Positions 49,506-58,411 of a stretch of DNA of 64,000 bases are shown here, in pieces; position 1 is the first letter of the stretch; every line of letters begins with the position of its first letter. The position numbers were made by a program, and so were the translations under genes. The notes below the pieces were generated by a model. The model was not told the DNA's origin. It ran no database searches and saw only the letters and a list, made by a program, of their open reading frames with translations. Source of the DNA: Actinomadura parmotrematis (lineage in GTDB: Bacteria > Actinomycetota > Actinomycetes > Streptosporangiales > Streptosporangiaceae); contig NZ_JAIBOA010000025.1 of assembly GCF_019458805.1 (NCBI RefSeq), positions 56,249-120,248 of the forward strand, read 5' to 3'.

Positions 49506-50330
49506 ATGCCACAGAGTCACGGCACCCGCAGGAAACCGCGCCGGGGCCACCCGCCCGCGGCCCGCACGGAGCCCGCCCCCGACGCGTACGGCGACCGCCC
49601 GTACGGCGAGGAGCGGTACGCCGGCCTTCCCGCGGAGCCCCGCAAGAGCGGCGTCCGGCGCGTCTTCGGCGTGCTGACGCACAACGTCACGATCGCCGTC
49701 GTCGGCATCGCCGTCATCGGCGCCGGGCTGACGTTCCTGGACCCCGGCAAGCTGCCGGGGGCCGGTTCCAAGCCGCCGAAGATGGCCGCTTCGGGCATGT
49801 CCGCCAACGACATGCTCGCCAAGCTCACCCACACCGGCGACATGGATCCGATCGCCGCCAACGCGGTCGCGTCGGCCAAGGAGAACGCCTACAAGGCCGA
49901 GCAGAAGCGCATCGCGGCGTTGAAGGCCAAGGCCAAGGCCGACGCGAGGGCGCGCGCCAAGCTGAAGGCGCTGGAGGCCAAGCGCAAGGCCGAGGAGGAG
50001 CGCAAGAAGCTCGCCGCGTCCAACCCCAGCGCGCAGCAGAACAAGGCGTACGGCCGGAAGATGAGCGCGCTGAAGGGCTGGGGCGGCTGCTGGTCGTCGC
50101 TGGAGACGCTGTGGGACCACGAGAGCGGCTGGAACGAGCGGGCGGAGAACCCGGGCAGCGGCGCCTACGGCATCCCGCAGGCGCTGCCGGGCAGCAAGCT
50201 CGCGAGCGCGGGCCCCGACTGGCGGACGTCCTCCCCCACCCAGATCGCCTGGGGCCTCGGCTACATCAAGGCCCGCTACCACGATCCGTGCGGCGCCTGG
50301 GCGTGGTGGTCGTCCCACCACTGGTACTGA
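49506..50330 (+). CDS. Membrane-anchored lytic transglycosylase-like protein
   Basis: A 274-residue protein. A Pro/Arg-rich cytoplasmic tail (residues 1-55) and one membrane helix (TIAVVGIAVIGAGLTFL) are followed by a long Lys/Ala/Glu coiled-coil stalk (KAEQKRIAALKAKAKADARARAKLK) and a C-terminal domain of about 85 residues. That domain, LETLWDHESGWNERAENPGSGAYGIPQALPG then IAWGLGYIKARYHDPCGAWAWW, matches the actinobacterial transglycosylase-like fold with catalytic glutamate in HESGW. It likely trims peptidoglycan. ATG 49506 chosen; 49464 is possible. Confidence 0.87.
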   Translation: MPQSHGTRRKPRRGHPPAARTEPAPDAYGDRPYGEERYAGLPAEPRKSGVRRVFGVLTHNVTIAVVGIAVIGAGLTFLDPGKLPGAGSKPPKMAASGMSANDMLAKLTHTGDMDPIAANAVASAKENAYKAEQKRIAALKAKAKADARARAKLKALEAKRKAEEERKKLAASNPSAQQNKAYGRKMSALKGWGGCWSSLETLWDHESGWNERAENPGSGAYGIPQALPGSKLASAGPDWRTSSPTQIAWGLGYIKARYHDPCGAWAWWSSHHWY

Positions 50331-50378
50331 TGGGCGGTCTCCGTTGACGGGACGGCCGGCGCGGCGGGCGGCGGCGGG

Positions 50379-50969
50379 GTGAGCGAGGGCGGGCGCCAGT
50401 GGGCGCGGGCCGACGCCACCCGCCACGCCCTGCTGGAGGCGGCGCAGCGCGTCTTCGCCGACCGCGGCTACGCCGACGCGGGCATCGCCGAGATCGTGGA
50501 GCGCTCGCACGTCAGCGTCGGCAGCCTCTACCACCACTACGGCGGCAAGGCGGGCCTGTACCTGGCGCTCTGGGAGGAGCTGACGGCCGAGCAGGAGCGC
50601 GCGGCGGCGCAGGCCGTCGCGGCGGCGCGGCCGGGCGCCGACGGCGACGCGATCGCGCTGTTCGTCGCGGGCGCCCGCGCCTACCTGGAGGTGTGCTGGG
50701 AGCGCCGCGAGGCCGCCCGGCTCTTCCACGCCGGCGAGGGCCCGTCGGGGTTCTCGCTGATGCGGCGGCAGCGGGCGCAGCGCTGGATCGGGCAGAACAC
50801 CAAGCTCCTGCACGGCGCGGGCGGCGGCCGCTCCACGCAGGTCCTCAGCCTGGTGCTGACGACCGTCATCGGCGAGGCGGGCCGCGAGATCGCGCTCGCC
50901 GACGACGCCGGCGCCGCCCGCGAGATCCTCGACGAGGTCTGCCGCATCCTCGTCCGCCTCGCCGGCTGA
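50379..50969 (+). CDS. TetR family transcriptional regulator
   Basis: A 196-residue TetR protein: ALLEAAQRVFADRGYADAGIAEIVERSHVSVGSLYHHYGGKAGLY is the DNA-binding domain at residues 17-61. The ligand domain is Ala/Arg-rich. GTG 50379 sits in a very G-rich leader. It converges on the ABC-F gene with eight bases between stop codons. It may control genes of the adjacent resistance cluster; no operator is obvious. Confidence 0.92.
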   Translation: MSEGGRQWARADATRHALLEAAQRVFADRGYADAGIAEIVERSHVSVGSLYHHYGGKAGLYLALWEELTAEQERAAAQAVAAARPGADGDAIALFVAGARAYLEVCWERREAARLFHAGEGPSGFSLMRRQRAQRWIGQNTKLLHGAGGGRSTQVLSLVLTTVIGEAGREIALADDAGAAREILDEVCRILVRLAG

Positions 50970-50977
50970 CCCCCCGG

Positions 50978-52618
50978 TCAGGTGCGTTCGGTGACCTTGC
51001 CCGCGTCGACGTCCAGGTGGCGGGTGGTGCGGACGGCCGCCAGCATGCGGCGGTCGTGGGTGACCAGCAGCAGGGTGCCGGGGTAGGAGTCCAGGGCCGA
51101 CTCCAGCTGCTCGATCGCGGGCAGGTCCAGGTGGTTGGTCGGCTCGTCCAGGACGAGCAGGTTCACGCCGCGGGCCTGGAGCAGGGCGAGGGCGGCGCGG
51201 GTGCGCTCGCCGGGCGACAGCGTCGCGGCGGGCCGCCGGACGTGGTCGGCGCGCAGCCCGAACTTGGCGAGCAGGGTGCGGACGTCGGCGGCCGTCAGGT
51301 CGGGGACGGCGCGGCCGAACGCCTCCGCCAGGGGCTCGTCGCCGAGGAACAGGCCGCGGGCCTGGTCGACCTCGCCGACGACGACGCCGGGGCCGAGCGC
51401 GGCGTGCCCGGCGGCGAGGCCGGCGCGGCCGAGCAGGGCGGCGAGCAGCGTCGACTTGCCCGCCCCGTTGGCGCCGGTGATCGCGACGCGCTCGGCCCAG
51501 CCGATCTCCAGGTCGACGGGGCCGAGGGTGAAGCCGCCGCGCTCGACGACGGCGCCGCGCAGGGTGGCCACGACCGCGCCCGAGCGGGGCGCGGCGGCGA
51601 TCTCCATGCGCAGCTCCCACTCCTTGCGGGGCTCCTCGACGACCTCCAGCCGCTCGATGGCGCGCTCGGTCTGGCGGGCCTTGGCGGCCTGCTTCTCGCT
51701 GGCCTCAGAGCGGAACTTGCGGCCGACCTTGTCGTTGTCGCTCGCCTTGCGGCGGGCGTTCTTGACGCCCTTGTCCATCCAGGCGCGCTGGGTGCGGCCG
51801 CGCTCCTGGAGCGCCGACAGCTTCCCGGCGTACTCCTCGTAGTCCTCGCGGGCGTGCCGCCGCGCCACCTCGCGCTCGGCGAGGTAGGAGGCGTAGCCGC
51901 CGCCGAACAGGTTGATCCGCTGCTGGGCGAGGTCCAGCTCCAGGACGGCGGTGACGGTGCGGGTGAGGAACTCGCGGTCGTGGCTGACGACGACGGTCCC
52001 GGCGCGCAGGCCGGCGACGAACCGCTCCAGCCGCTCCAGGCCGTCCAGGTCCAGGTCGTTGGTCGGCTCGTCCAGCAGGAACACGTCGTAGCGGCTGAGC
52101 AGCAGCGACGCGAGGCCGGCGCGGGCGGCCTGGCCGCCCGACAGCGACGTCATCGGCTGCGCGAGGCCGACGTCCAGGCCGAGGTCGGCGGCGACCTCGG
52201 CGGCGCGCTCCTCCAGGTCGGCGCCGCCGAGCGCGAGCCAGCGCTCCAGCGCGGCGGCGTAGGCGTCGTCGGCGCCGCCCGCCCCGTCGACCAGGCCCTG
52301 CGTGGCGGCGTCCAGGTCGGCCTGGGCGGCGGCGACGCCGGTGCGGCGGGCGAGGAAGGCCGCGACGGTCTCGCCGGGGCGCCGCTCGGGCTCCTGCGGC
52401 AGGTACCCGACCGTCGCGGCCGGCGGCGTCGCGCGGACGGCGCCGCGCTCGGGCGCGTCCAGGCCCGCCAGGAGCCGCAGCAGGGTGGATTTGCCGGCGC
52501 CGTTGGCGCCGACGAGGCCGATGACGTCCCCGGGGGCGACGACGAGGTCGAGCCCGGAGAACAGGGTGCGCTCGCCGTGGCCGGCGGCGAGGTCCTTGAC
52601 GACGAGAGTGGCGCTCAT
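50978..52618 (-). CDS. ABC-F family ATPase
   Basis: A 546-residue soluble protein with two ABC domains and no membrane segment. Domain 1 has Walker A GLVGANGAGKSTLLRLLAG, signature LSGGQAARAGLA and Walker B LLDEPTNDLDLDG. Domain 2 has ITGANGAGKSTLLAALLG, LSPGERTRAALA and LVLDEPTNHLDL. The inter-domain linker (residues 240-320) is long and basic (NARRKASDNDKVGRKFRSEASEKQ), as in ribosome-acting ABC-F proteins that protect from antibiotics or act as translation factors. Being next to an MDR ABC exporter and MarR/TetR genes favours antibiotic resistance. Confidence 0.93.
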   Translation of the reverse strand: MSATLVVKDLAAGHGERTLFSGLDLVVAPGDVIGLVGANGAGKSTLLRLLAGLDAPERGAVRATPPAATVGYLPQEPERRPGETVAAFLARRTGVAAAQADLDAATQGLVDGAGGADDAYAAALERWLALGGADLEERAAEVAADLGLDVGLAQPMTSLSGGQAARAGLASLLLSRYDVFLLDEPTNDLDLDGLERLERFVAGLRAGTVVVSHDREFLTRTVTAVLELDLAQQRINLFGGGYASYLAEREVARRHAREDYEEYAGKLSALQERGRTQRAWMDKGVKNARRKASDNDKVGRKFRSEASEKQAAKARQTERAIERLEVVEEPRKEWELRMEIAAAPRSGAVVATLRGAVVERGGFTLGPVDLEIGWAERVAITGANGAGKSTLLAALLGRAGLAAGHAALGPGVVVGEVDQARGLFLGDEPLAEAFGRAVPDLTAADVRTLLAKFGLRADHVRRPAATLSPGERTRAALALLQARGVNLLVLDEPTNHLDLPAIEQLESALDSYPGTLLLVTHDRRMLAAVRTTRHLDVDAGKVTERT

Positions 52619-52631
52619 GACGCCGTCAAAA

Positions 52632-52901
52632 CTAGCGGGCGCGCCAGGGTGAGGCGGCCTCGGTGGCGCGCGCCGCCGCCGAGACCCGCAGCCCGTAGGC
52701 GGGCCGCGGGTCGCCCTCGACGGTGACGGGGCCGAGGTAGGCGTGGCCGGTGAGGTGGCACCAGGCCGGGAGGTCGATGGGGGCGGCGGGGTCGGTGGCG
52801 ATGAGGTGCACGACCGCGCCGTCCGGCAGGCCGGCGATGCGGCCGCGCAGCTCCAGCAGCAGCCGCACGCACGCCTTGTCCCCGCCGTCGATCACCAGCA
52901 T
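52632..52901 (-). CDS. TusA-like sulfur carrier fold protein without the CPxP motif
   Basis: An 89-residue protein with the TusA/SirA size and pattern: LVIDGGDKACVRLLLELRGRIAGLPDG, then VVHLIATDPAAPIDLPAWCHLTGHAYLG. In TusA the first loop reads CPxP; here the cysteine (Cys11) is kept but followed by VRL, so both prolines are missing. A second cysteine (WCHLTGH) replaces a usual hydrophobic residue. Sulfur transfer is therefore uncertain. It lies between the ABC exporter and ABC-F genes on the same strand with short gaps. Confidence 0.75.
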   Translation of the reverse strand: MLVIDGGDKACVRLLLELRGRIAGLPDGAVVHLIATDPAAPIDLPAWCHLTGHAYLGPVTVEGDPRPAYGLRVSAAARATEAASPWRAR

Positions 52902-52920
52902 GGGCCCCACGGTAGCCCGC

Positions 52921-54753
52921 TCACGCGGCCGGGGCGAGGGCGCCGTCGCGGGAGACGAGCGCGGCGTAGCGGCCGCCGAGGGCCATCAGCTCGGCGTGCG
53001 TGCCGCGCTCGGCGACGCGGCCGCGGTCCAGGACGACGATCTGGTCGGCGTCGCGGACGGTGGACAGCCGGTGCGCGATGGTGATCGTGGTGCGGCCCGC
53101 GCTGAGCGCGTCCACGGCCTCCTGGACGGCGCGCTCGGTGCGGGTGTCCAGGGCGCTGGTCGCCTCGTCCAGCACCAGCACCGGCGGGTCGCGCAGGATG
53201 GTGCGGGCGAGCGCGAGGCGCTGCTTCTCGCCGCCGGAGAACCGGTAGCCGCGCTCGCCGACCATGGTGTCGTAGCCGTCGGGCAGCGCGGTGATGTGGT
53301 CGTGGATCTGCGCGGCGCGCGCGGCGGCGTGCAGCTCCTCGTCGGTCGCGTCGGGCTTGGCGAACCGCAGGTTGTCGGCGACGGTGGCGTGGAACAGGTA
53401 GGTCTCCTGGGAGACGACGCCGACGGCGCCGGCGAGGTCGGCGAAGGAGGCGTCGCGCACGTCCACGCCGTCGATGGTGACGCGGCCGGCGGTGACGTCG
53501 TACAGGCGCGGCACCAGGTAGCTGAGGGTGGTCTTGCCCGAGCCGGTCGCGCCGACGACGGCGAGGCTGCTGCCGGCCGGGACGGTGAGGTCGACGTCGT
53601 GCAGGGCGGGCCGGGCGCCCGTGTCCGCGTCCGTGTCGGGGTCGTAGGAGAACCCGACGTGCTCGAAGCGGACGTCGCCGCGCACGTCCTTCAGCGGGAC
53701 GGGCGTCGCGGGCTCCTCGATGTCGGGGCGCAGGTCCAGGTACTCGAAGATGCGGCGGAACAGCGCCATCGAGCTCTGCACCTCCACGCCGGTCTGCAGG
53801 AGCTGGACCATCGGGCGCAGCAGGCCCGACTGGAGGGTGGTGAAGGCGACCAGCGTGCCGACCGACACGAGGGGGTGGCCGCCGGAGACGGTGAGGCCGG
53901 CGCCCCAGTAGATGATCGCGGGCATCGCCGACATGATGATGCCGATGGTGGACTGCCGCCAGCGCCCGGCCATGCTGGAGCGGATCTCCAGGTCGACCAG
54001 GCTGCGCGACTCGTCGGCGAACTGGCGGGTGAGGGCGGGCGAGCGGCCCATCGTGCGGCCGAGCAGGATGCCGCTGACCGACAGCGACTCCTCCACGATC
54101 GCCGACATGGCGGCGAGCTGCCCCTGCCGCCGCGTGGTGATCTTTCGGCGCTCGGCGCCGACGCGGCGGCTGATCCAGACGAAGAACGGCAGCATCACCA
54201 GCGAGATGAGGGTGAGCCGCCAGTCCAGGAACACCATCGCGACGACGGTCGCGACGACCGAGGTGAAGTTGGAGACGAGCGAGGTCGCCGTCGAGGTGAC
54301 GGTGGACTGCATCGAGCCGATGTCGTTGGCGATGCGCGACTGCACCTCGCCGGTGCGGGTGCGGGTGAAGAAGGCCAGCGGCATGCGCTGGAGGTGGGCG
54401 TAGACGGCGGTGCGCAGGTCGTGCATGACGCGCTGGCCGACGCCGGTGGAGACGTAGGTCTGCAGGACGCCGAACACGCTGGTCGCGGCGGCCACGGCGA
54501 TCATGCCGAGGGCGAGCAGCGTCAGCAGGCCGGTGCGGCCCTGCGGCAGCGCGACGTCGAGGACCTCGCGCAGCATGAACGGGGAGGCGAGGCCGACCAG
54601 CGACGACAGGCCGACCAGCAGGGCGACCAGCAGCAGCCGGCGGCGGTAGGGGACGAACAGGCGCAGCACGCGCCGGACGTCGGGACGCTTCGGGGTCTTC
54701 TCGTCGTTGTTCTTCTCGGTGTTGCTCGCGGTGCGCTCTTCGACGGCTTGCAC
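52921..54753 (-). CDS. ABC multidrug/lipid exporter, fused membrane and ATPase domains
   Basis: A 610-residue half-transporter. The type I exporter membrane domain has six helices between residues 35 and 330 (LLLVALLVGLSSLVGLA and later), with the loop VMHDLRTAVYAHLQRMPLAFFTRTRTGEVQSR. The ATPase has Walker A VVGATGSGKTTLSYLV, signature FSGGEKQRLALA, Walker B VLVLDEATSALD and switch IAHRLSTV. It should act as a homodimer exporting drugs or lipids. GTG 54753 follows AAGGAG. It is divergent from a MarR gene over a dyad element, a common efflux control layout. Confidence 0.94.
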   Translation of the reverse strand: MQAVEERTASNTEKNNDEKTPKRPDVRRVLRLFVPYRRRLLLVALLVGLSSLVGLASPFMLREVLDVALPQGRTGLLTLLALGMIAVAAATSVFGVLQTYVSTGVGQRVMHDLRTAVYAHLQRMPLAFFTRTRTGEVQSRIANDIGSMQSTVTSTATSLVSNFTSVVATVVAMVFLDWRLTLISLVMLPFFVWISRRVGAERRKITTRRQGQLAAMSAIVEESLSVSGILLGRTMGRSPALTRQFADESRSLVDLEIRSSMAGRWRQSTIGIIMSAMPAIIYWGAGLTVSGGHPLVSVGTLVAFTTLQSGLLRPMVQLLQTGVEVQSSMALFRRIFEYLDLRPDIEEPATPVPLKDVRGDVRFEHVGFSYDPDTDADTGARPALHDVDLTVPAGSSLAVVGATGSGKTTLSYLVPRLYDVTAGRVTIDGVDVRDASFADLAGAVGVVSQETYLFHATVADNLRFAKPDATDEELHAAARAAQIHDHITALPDGYDTMVGERGYRFSGGEKQRLALARTILRDPPVLVLDEATSALDTRTERAVQEAVDALSAGRTTITIAHRLSTVRDADQIVVLDRGRVAERGTHAELMALGGRYAALVSRDGALAPAA

Positions 54754-54794
54754 AGGCGGCTCCTTCGGAGGGGAACGGGTCACGGACACTCTAA

Positions 54795-54840
54795 CTGAGT
54801 CTGCCTCATAATTATTTCCTGGACAATGAGGTATGCTCAG
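54795..54840. promoter_or_regulatory. 46-bp dyad operator between the ABC exporter and MarR genes
   Basis: CTGAG-N4-CCTCAT (54795-54809) is mirrored by ATGAGG-N4-CTCAG (54826-54840), both centred on 54817.5, with an AT-rich core. It covers the region between the two divergent starts and fits one or two MarR dimers repressing both genes. Confidence 0.6.
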
Positions 54841-54844
54841 TGGC

Positions 54845-55285
54845 ATGCAGAACGAGCTCGGCGACCTGCTCATCCGCCTCACCAAGCGCCTCCACCACTT
54901 CCAGAAGGAGCGCCTGGCGCCGCTCGGCCTCACCCCCTCCCAGTCCCGCGCGCTCCGCGTGATCGTCGGCAGCGGGCCGCTCCGCATGGTCGACCTCGCC
55001 GAGCGGCTGGGCGTCGTCCCCCGCTCGGTCACCTCGCTGGTGGACGCGCTGGAGGAGGCGGGCCTCGCCACCCGCTCCCCCGACCCGGCCAACCGGCGGT
55101 CCCTGCTGGTGGAGGCCACCGACCGGGGACGGGCGGCGCGCGCCGAGATGGCGGCGGTCCGCCGCGAGGCCGCCGAGCGGGTCCTCGCGCCGCTGGACGC
55201 CGGGCAGCGCGCGACGCTGCTGGAGCTGCTCACGGTCATGGACGCCGGGGACGGCCCGTGCGCCCGCCCGCCCCTGGCCGACTAA
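54845..55285 (+). CDS. MarR family transcriptional regulator of the ABC exporter
   Basis: A 146-residue MarR protein: LAPLGLTPSQSRALRVIVGSGPLRMVDLAERLGVVPRSVTSLVDALEEAGLATRS and wing DPANRRSLLVEATDRG. ATG 54845 (MQNELGD) was preferred over ATG 54833; a TATGCT box seven bases upstream suggests a leaderless or very short leader. It is divergent from the exporter gene and followed by the EamA-PadR gene, across a perfect palindrome. Confidence 0.92.
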   Translation: MQNELGDLLIRLTKRLHHFQKERLAPLGLTPSQSRALRVIVGSGPLRMVDLAERLGVVPRSVTSLVDALEEAGLATRSPDPANRRSLLVEATDRGRAARAEMAAVRREAAERVLAPLDAGQRATLLELLTVMDAGDGPCARPPLAD

Positions 55286-55301
55286 CTCGAATCGAGTTAG
55301 T
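55281..55301. promoter_or_regulatory. Perfect 21-bp palindrome at the EamA-PadR promoter
   Basis: ACTAACTCGA-A-TCGAGTTAGT has 10-bp perfect arms. It overlaps the MarR stop codon on the left and a TAGTGT -10-like box (55298-55303) on the right, which is followed by six bases and the GTG at 55310. A repressor bound here would shut off that gene. Confidence 0.6.
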
Positions 55302-55309
55302 GTGGCCCG

Positions 55310-56767
55310 GTGCCGCGCTCCCCGCTCACCGGACTGCTCGGGCTCTGGGTCTCCCTCACCCTCGGCGTCCCGTTCCTGCTGATCTCCGTCGCCGGGCGGG
55401 CGCTGCCGCCCGCGTCCCTCACCTGCGCCCGGTTCGCGCTCGCGGCCGTGACGGTCCTCGCCGTCGGGACGCTGCGCGGCGGCGCGCGCGCCACCCTCGC
55501 GGGAGCCGCCCGGCTGCTGCGCGGGCGGCCGCTGGAGACGGCGGCCGTCGCGCTGTGCAGCGCCGCGCTGCCGTCGCTGCTCATCGCCGCCGGCGAGCGC
55601 CACGTGCCGACCGGCCTCACCTCCCTGCTGCTCGCGACGACGCCGATGTGGATCGCCGTCGGCGCGATCCCGCTGGCGCCCGCCGAGCGGCTCGGCCGCG
55701 CGCGCTGGGCGTGCCTCGCCGCCGCGTTCGCCGGGACGGCCCTGATGTCCGCCGGGGGCGGCGGTGCGACGTGGTGGGCGCTGCTGCCCGCCGCCGCTGC
55801 GGTCAGCTACGCGGCGGGCGGCCTGATCGTCCGGTTCCGGCTGCGGGACGCCGACGCGACCGCCCTCACCTGCGCGCAGATGGCGGTGGCGGCGCTGGCG
55901 ACGGCGCCGTTCGCGCTGCCGGGGCTGGCGGGCGCCGCCCGGACGCCCGGCCCGTGGGCGGCGGTGCTGGCGCTCGGGGTGGTCTGCTCGGGGCTCGGCT
56001 GGCTGGCCAACACCGTCCTCGTGCAGCGGGCCGGGGCCGTGCAGGCGTCGCTCGTGTCGTTCGCCGCGCCCGTCGTCGCGGTGCTGCTCGGTACCGTCGT
56101 CCTCGGCGAGCGGCTCGCGCCGGTCCAGGCGGGGGCGGCGGCGGTCGTGGTCGCGGCCGTCGCGGCGTTCGCCGCGCCGCGCCGGGCGCCCGCACGCCGG
56201 AAGGGAACCGTCATCCTCGAACTCGCCGTCCTCGGCTTCCTCGCCGACGGGCCCCTGCACGCCTACGCGCTGCGCAAGCGCATCACCCGGCTCGTCGGCC
56301 ACGTCCGGCCGGTCAGCGACGGCGCGCTCTACCCGGCGCTGGAACGGCTCCGCAAGCAGGGCCTGCTGTCGCGCGAGCAGGCCGCCGGAGAGGGCGGCCC
56401 GCCCCGCCGGGTCCACGCCCTCACCGCCGCCGGGCACGCCGAGCTGCGCCGCCGCCTCGCCGAGCCGGACGCCCTGGACGTCAGCGACCGCAACCGCTAC
56501 TTCGTCGTCCTCGCCTTCCTGCACCTGCTGCCGGTGGCGGACCAGATCGCCGTGCTGGACCGGCGCCGCGCCTTCCTCGACGACCCCGGCCGCGGCTTCT
56601 TCGGCGACGGCGACGGCGACCGGCCGCTCCGCGAGGACGAGCTCGGGACGCCGTTCCGCGCGGGCCTGCAGCGCATCGCGCGGGCGACCTCGGTCGCCGA
56701 GCGCGCCTGGCTCGCCGAGACGCTGGCCGGGCTGCGGGCGGCCGCCGCCGGGCCTTCTGCCGGCTGA
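55310..56767 (+). CDS. EamA-type exporter fused to a PadR DNA-binding domain
   Basis: A 485-residue protein combining two families in one frame. Residues 1-295 are an EamA/RhaT drug-metabolite transporter with ten helices (LGLWVSLTLGVPFLLISVAG, LTSLLLATTPMWIAVGAIPL, VQASLVSFAAPVVAVLLGTVVLGERL). After the basic end APRRAPARRKG the chain continues as a PadR regulator: ILELAVLGFLADGPLHAYALRKRI, the winged helix VSDGALYPALERLRKQGLLSRE and an effector helix region to the end. No ATG, GTG or TTG start suits a separate PadR gene at the junction (codons read GTC ATC CTC). The regulator would be tethered to the membrane on the cytoplasmic side. Confidence 0.85.
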   Translation: MPRSPLTGLLGLWVSLTLGVPFLLISVAGRALPPASLTCARFALAAVTVLAVGTLRGGARATLAGAARLLRGRPLETAAVALCSAALPSLLIAAGERHVPTGLTSLLLATTPMWIAVGAIPLAPAERLGRARWACLAAAFAGTALMSAGGGGATWWALLPAAAAVSYAAGGLIVRFRLRDADATALTCAQMAVAALATAPFALPGLAGAARTPGPWAAVLALGVVCSGLGWLANTVLVQRAGAVQASLVSFAAPVVAVLLGTVVLGERLAPVQAGAAAVVVAAVAAFAAPRRAPARRKGTVILELAVLGFLADGPLHAYALRKRITRLVGHVRPVSDGALYPALERLRKQGLLSREQAAGEGGPPRRVHALTAAGHAELRRRLAEPDALDVSDRNRYFVVLAFLHLLPVADQIAVLDRRRAFLDDPGRGFFGDGDGDRPLREDELGTPFRAGLQRIARATSVAERAWLAETLAGLRAAAAGPSAG

Positions 56768-56825
56768 TCGAGGCGGGTAGAGTCCGCGCCACCGGACCGC
56801 TCGTCCACGTCAGGCGGGAGCGCGC

Positions 56826-58325
56826 ATGGCCGAACGCCCGCACGGAAGCCAGACCGGGGGCGGGCCGCCGCCGTTCGCCGCGCCGCAGGTCGTCGCGGTC
56901 GCGGCGCTGCTCGCCGGGATCCTCACCGCGCTGTCGCCGCGCTACGGCTTCCACCGAGACGAGCTGTACTTCCTCGTCGCCGGCGACCACCCGGCCTGGG
57001 GCTACACCGACCAGCCGCCGTTCACGCCGCTCGCCGCGCGGGCCTCGACGGCGGTGTTCGGGACGTCGCCGCAGGGCCTCCGGGTGCCCGCGACGCTGGC
57101 GGCCGCGGCGGTCGTCGTGCTGGTCGCGCTGGCCGCCCGCGAGCTCGGCGGGGGCCGCCGCGCGCAGGTCCTCGCGGCCGCGCTGACCGCCTGCTGCGGC
57201 TACGTCCTCGCCGTCGGGCACCTGATGGTCACCGCGACGTTCGACCTGCTCGCCTGGACGGCGGTCGCGCTCGCCGCGCTGCGGCTGCTGCGCACCGGCG
57301 ACCGGCGGTGGTGGGCCGCGCTCGGGCTGCTCGCCGGCCTCGCCGCGCTGAACAAGGACCTGGTGGCGCTGCTCGCCGTCGCGCTGCTCGCGGGCGTCCT
57401 CGCCACCGGGCCGCGCGCGGTGCTGCGCGGGTGGTGGCCGGTCGCCGGCGCCGCCCTCGCGCTGCTCGTCGCCGCGCCCAACCTGTGGTGGCAGGCCCGG
57501 CACGGGTGGCCGCAGCTCACCGTGGCGGGCGGCATCAGCGACGACGACGGCGCCGAGAACCGGATCCTGTTCGTGCCGCTCCAGCTCGCCTACCTGTCCC
57601 CGTTCCTCGTGCCGGTGTGGGTCGCGGGCGGCCTGCGCATGTGGCGCGAGCCGGCGCTGCGCTGGTCGCGGCCGTTCGTCGCGGGCTACGGCGTCCTCGC
57701 GGCGCTGGTGGTCGCGACCGGCGGCAAGCCCTACTACGCGCTGCCGCTGCTCCTCGTCTGGACGGCGGCGGGCTGCCTGCCGCTCGCCCGCTTCCTGCGC
57801 TCGGCCGGGCGCCGGGCGCTCGGCGGCGCCGTCCTGGTCCTGGCGGCGGCGAACAGCGCGTTCATCGCGCTGCCGGTGCTGCCGGTGAGCGCGATCGGCG
57901 CCGCGAACGCCGTCAACCCCGAGCAGGGCGAGCAGATCGGCTGGCCCGCGCTGGCGGACGCCGCCGCTGCGGGCTGGGCGCGCGTCCCGGCGGCCGACCG
58001 GGCGCGCGCCGTGCTGTTCGCGCAGAACTACGGCGAGGCGGGCGCGCTGGCCCTGTACGGCCCGGCCCGCGGGCTGCCCGCCCCCTACTCGGGGCACATG
58101 GCGTTCGCCGGCTGGGGGCCGCCGCCCGATTCCCGCGACGGCCCCGTCCTGATCGTCGCGCAGCGCGACGCCACCGGCTTCGAGGCGCGGTTCCGCGCCT
58201 GCCGCGAGGTGGCCCGTGCACGCACCGGAGCCGACAACGAGGAGGACGGCGCGCTCGTCGTCCTCTGTTCCGGGACGCGAAAGCCCTGGTCGGTGCTGTG
58301 GCCGGAGCTGCGGCACTTCTACTAA
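56826..58325 (+). CDS. Membrane glycosyltransferase, GT39/ArnT-like
   Basis: A 499-residue protein with about ten to twelve membrane helices. The first periplasmic loop has FHRDELYFLVAGDHPAWGYTDQPPFTPL, the acidic catalytic motif region of GT-C enzymes such as protein mannosyltransferase and ArnT, which use polyprenyl-phosphate sugars. Helices run through ALNKDLVALLAVALLAGVLA and GGKPYYALPLLLVWTAAG. A soluble domain of about 130 residues ends the protein (VLFAQNYGEAGALALYGPARGLPAPYSGH). Acceptor and sugar are unknown. ATG 56826 is in a GGAGCGC context. Confidence 0.85.
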   Translation: MAERPHGSQTGGGPPPFAAPQVVAVAALLAGILTALSPRYGFHRDELYFLVAGDHPAWGYTDQPPFTPLAARASTAVFGTSPQGLRVPATLAAAAVVVLVALAARELGGGRRAQVLAAALTACCGYVLAVGHLMVTATFDLLAWTAVALAALRLLRTGDRRWWAALGLLAGLAALNKDLVALLAVALLAGVLATGPRAVLRGWWPVAGAALALLVAAPNLWWQARHGWPQLTVAGGISDDDGAENRILFVPLQLAYLSPFLVPVWVAGGLRMWREPALRWSRPFVAGYGVLAALVVATGGKPYYALPLLLVWTAAGCLPLARFLRSAGRRALGGAVLVLAAANSAFIALPVLPVSAIGAANAVNPEQGEQIGWPALADAAAAGWARVPAADRARAVLFAQNYGEAGALALYGPARGLPAPYSGHMAFAGWGPPPDSRDGPVLIVAQRDATGFEARFRACREVARARTGADNEEDGALVVLCSGTRKPWSVLWPELRHFY

Positions 58326-58411
58326 AGCCGGAAGTGGTCCGCGCGGCGCGTCGCGCAGCGTTATCCTGCCCCTCGATCGCCTTGTCCCCCAACGGAAGGC
58401 CGGAGCGGTTC

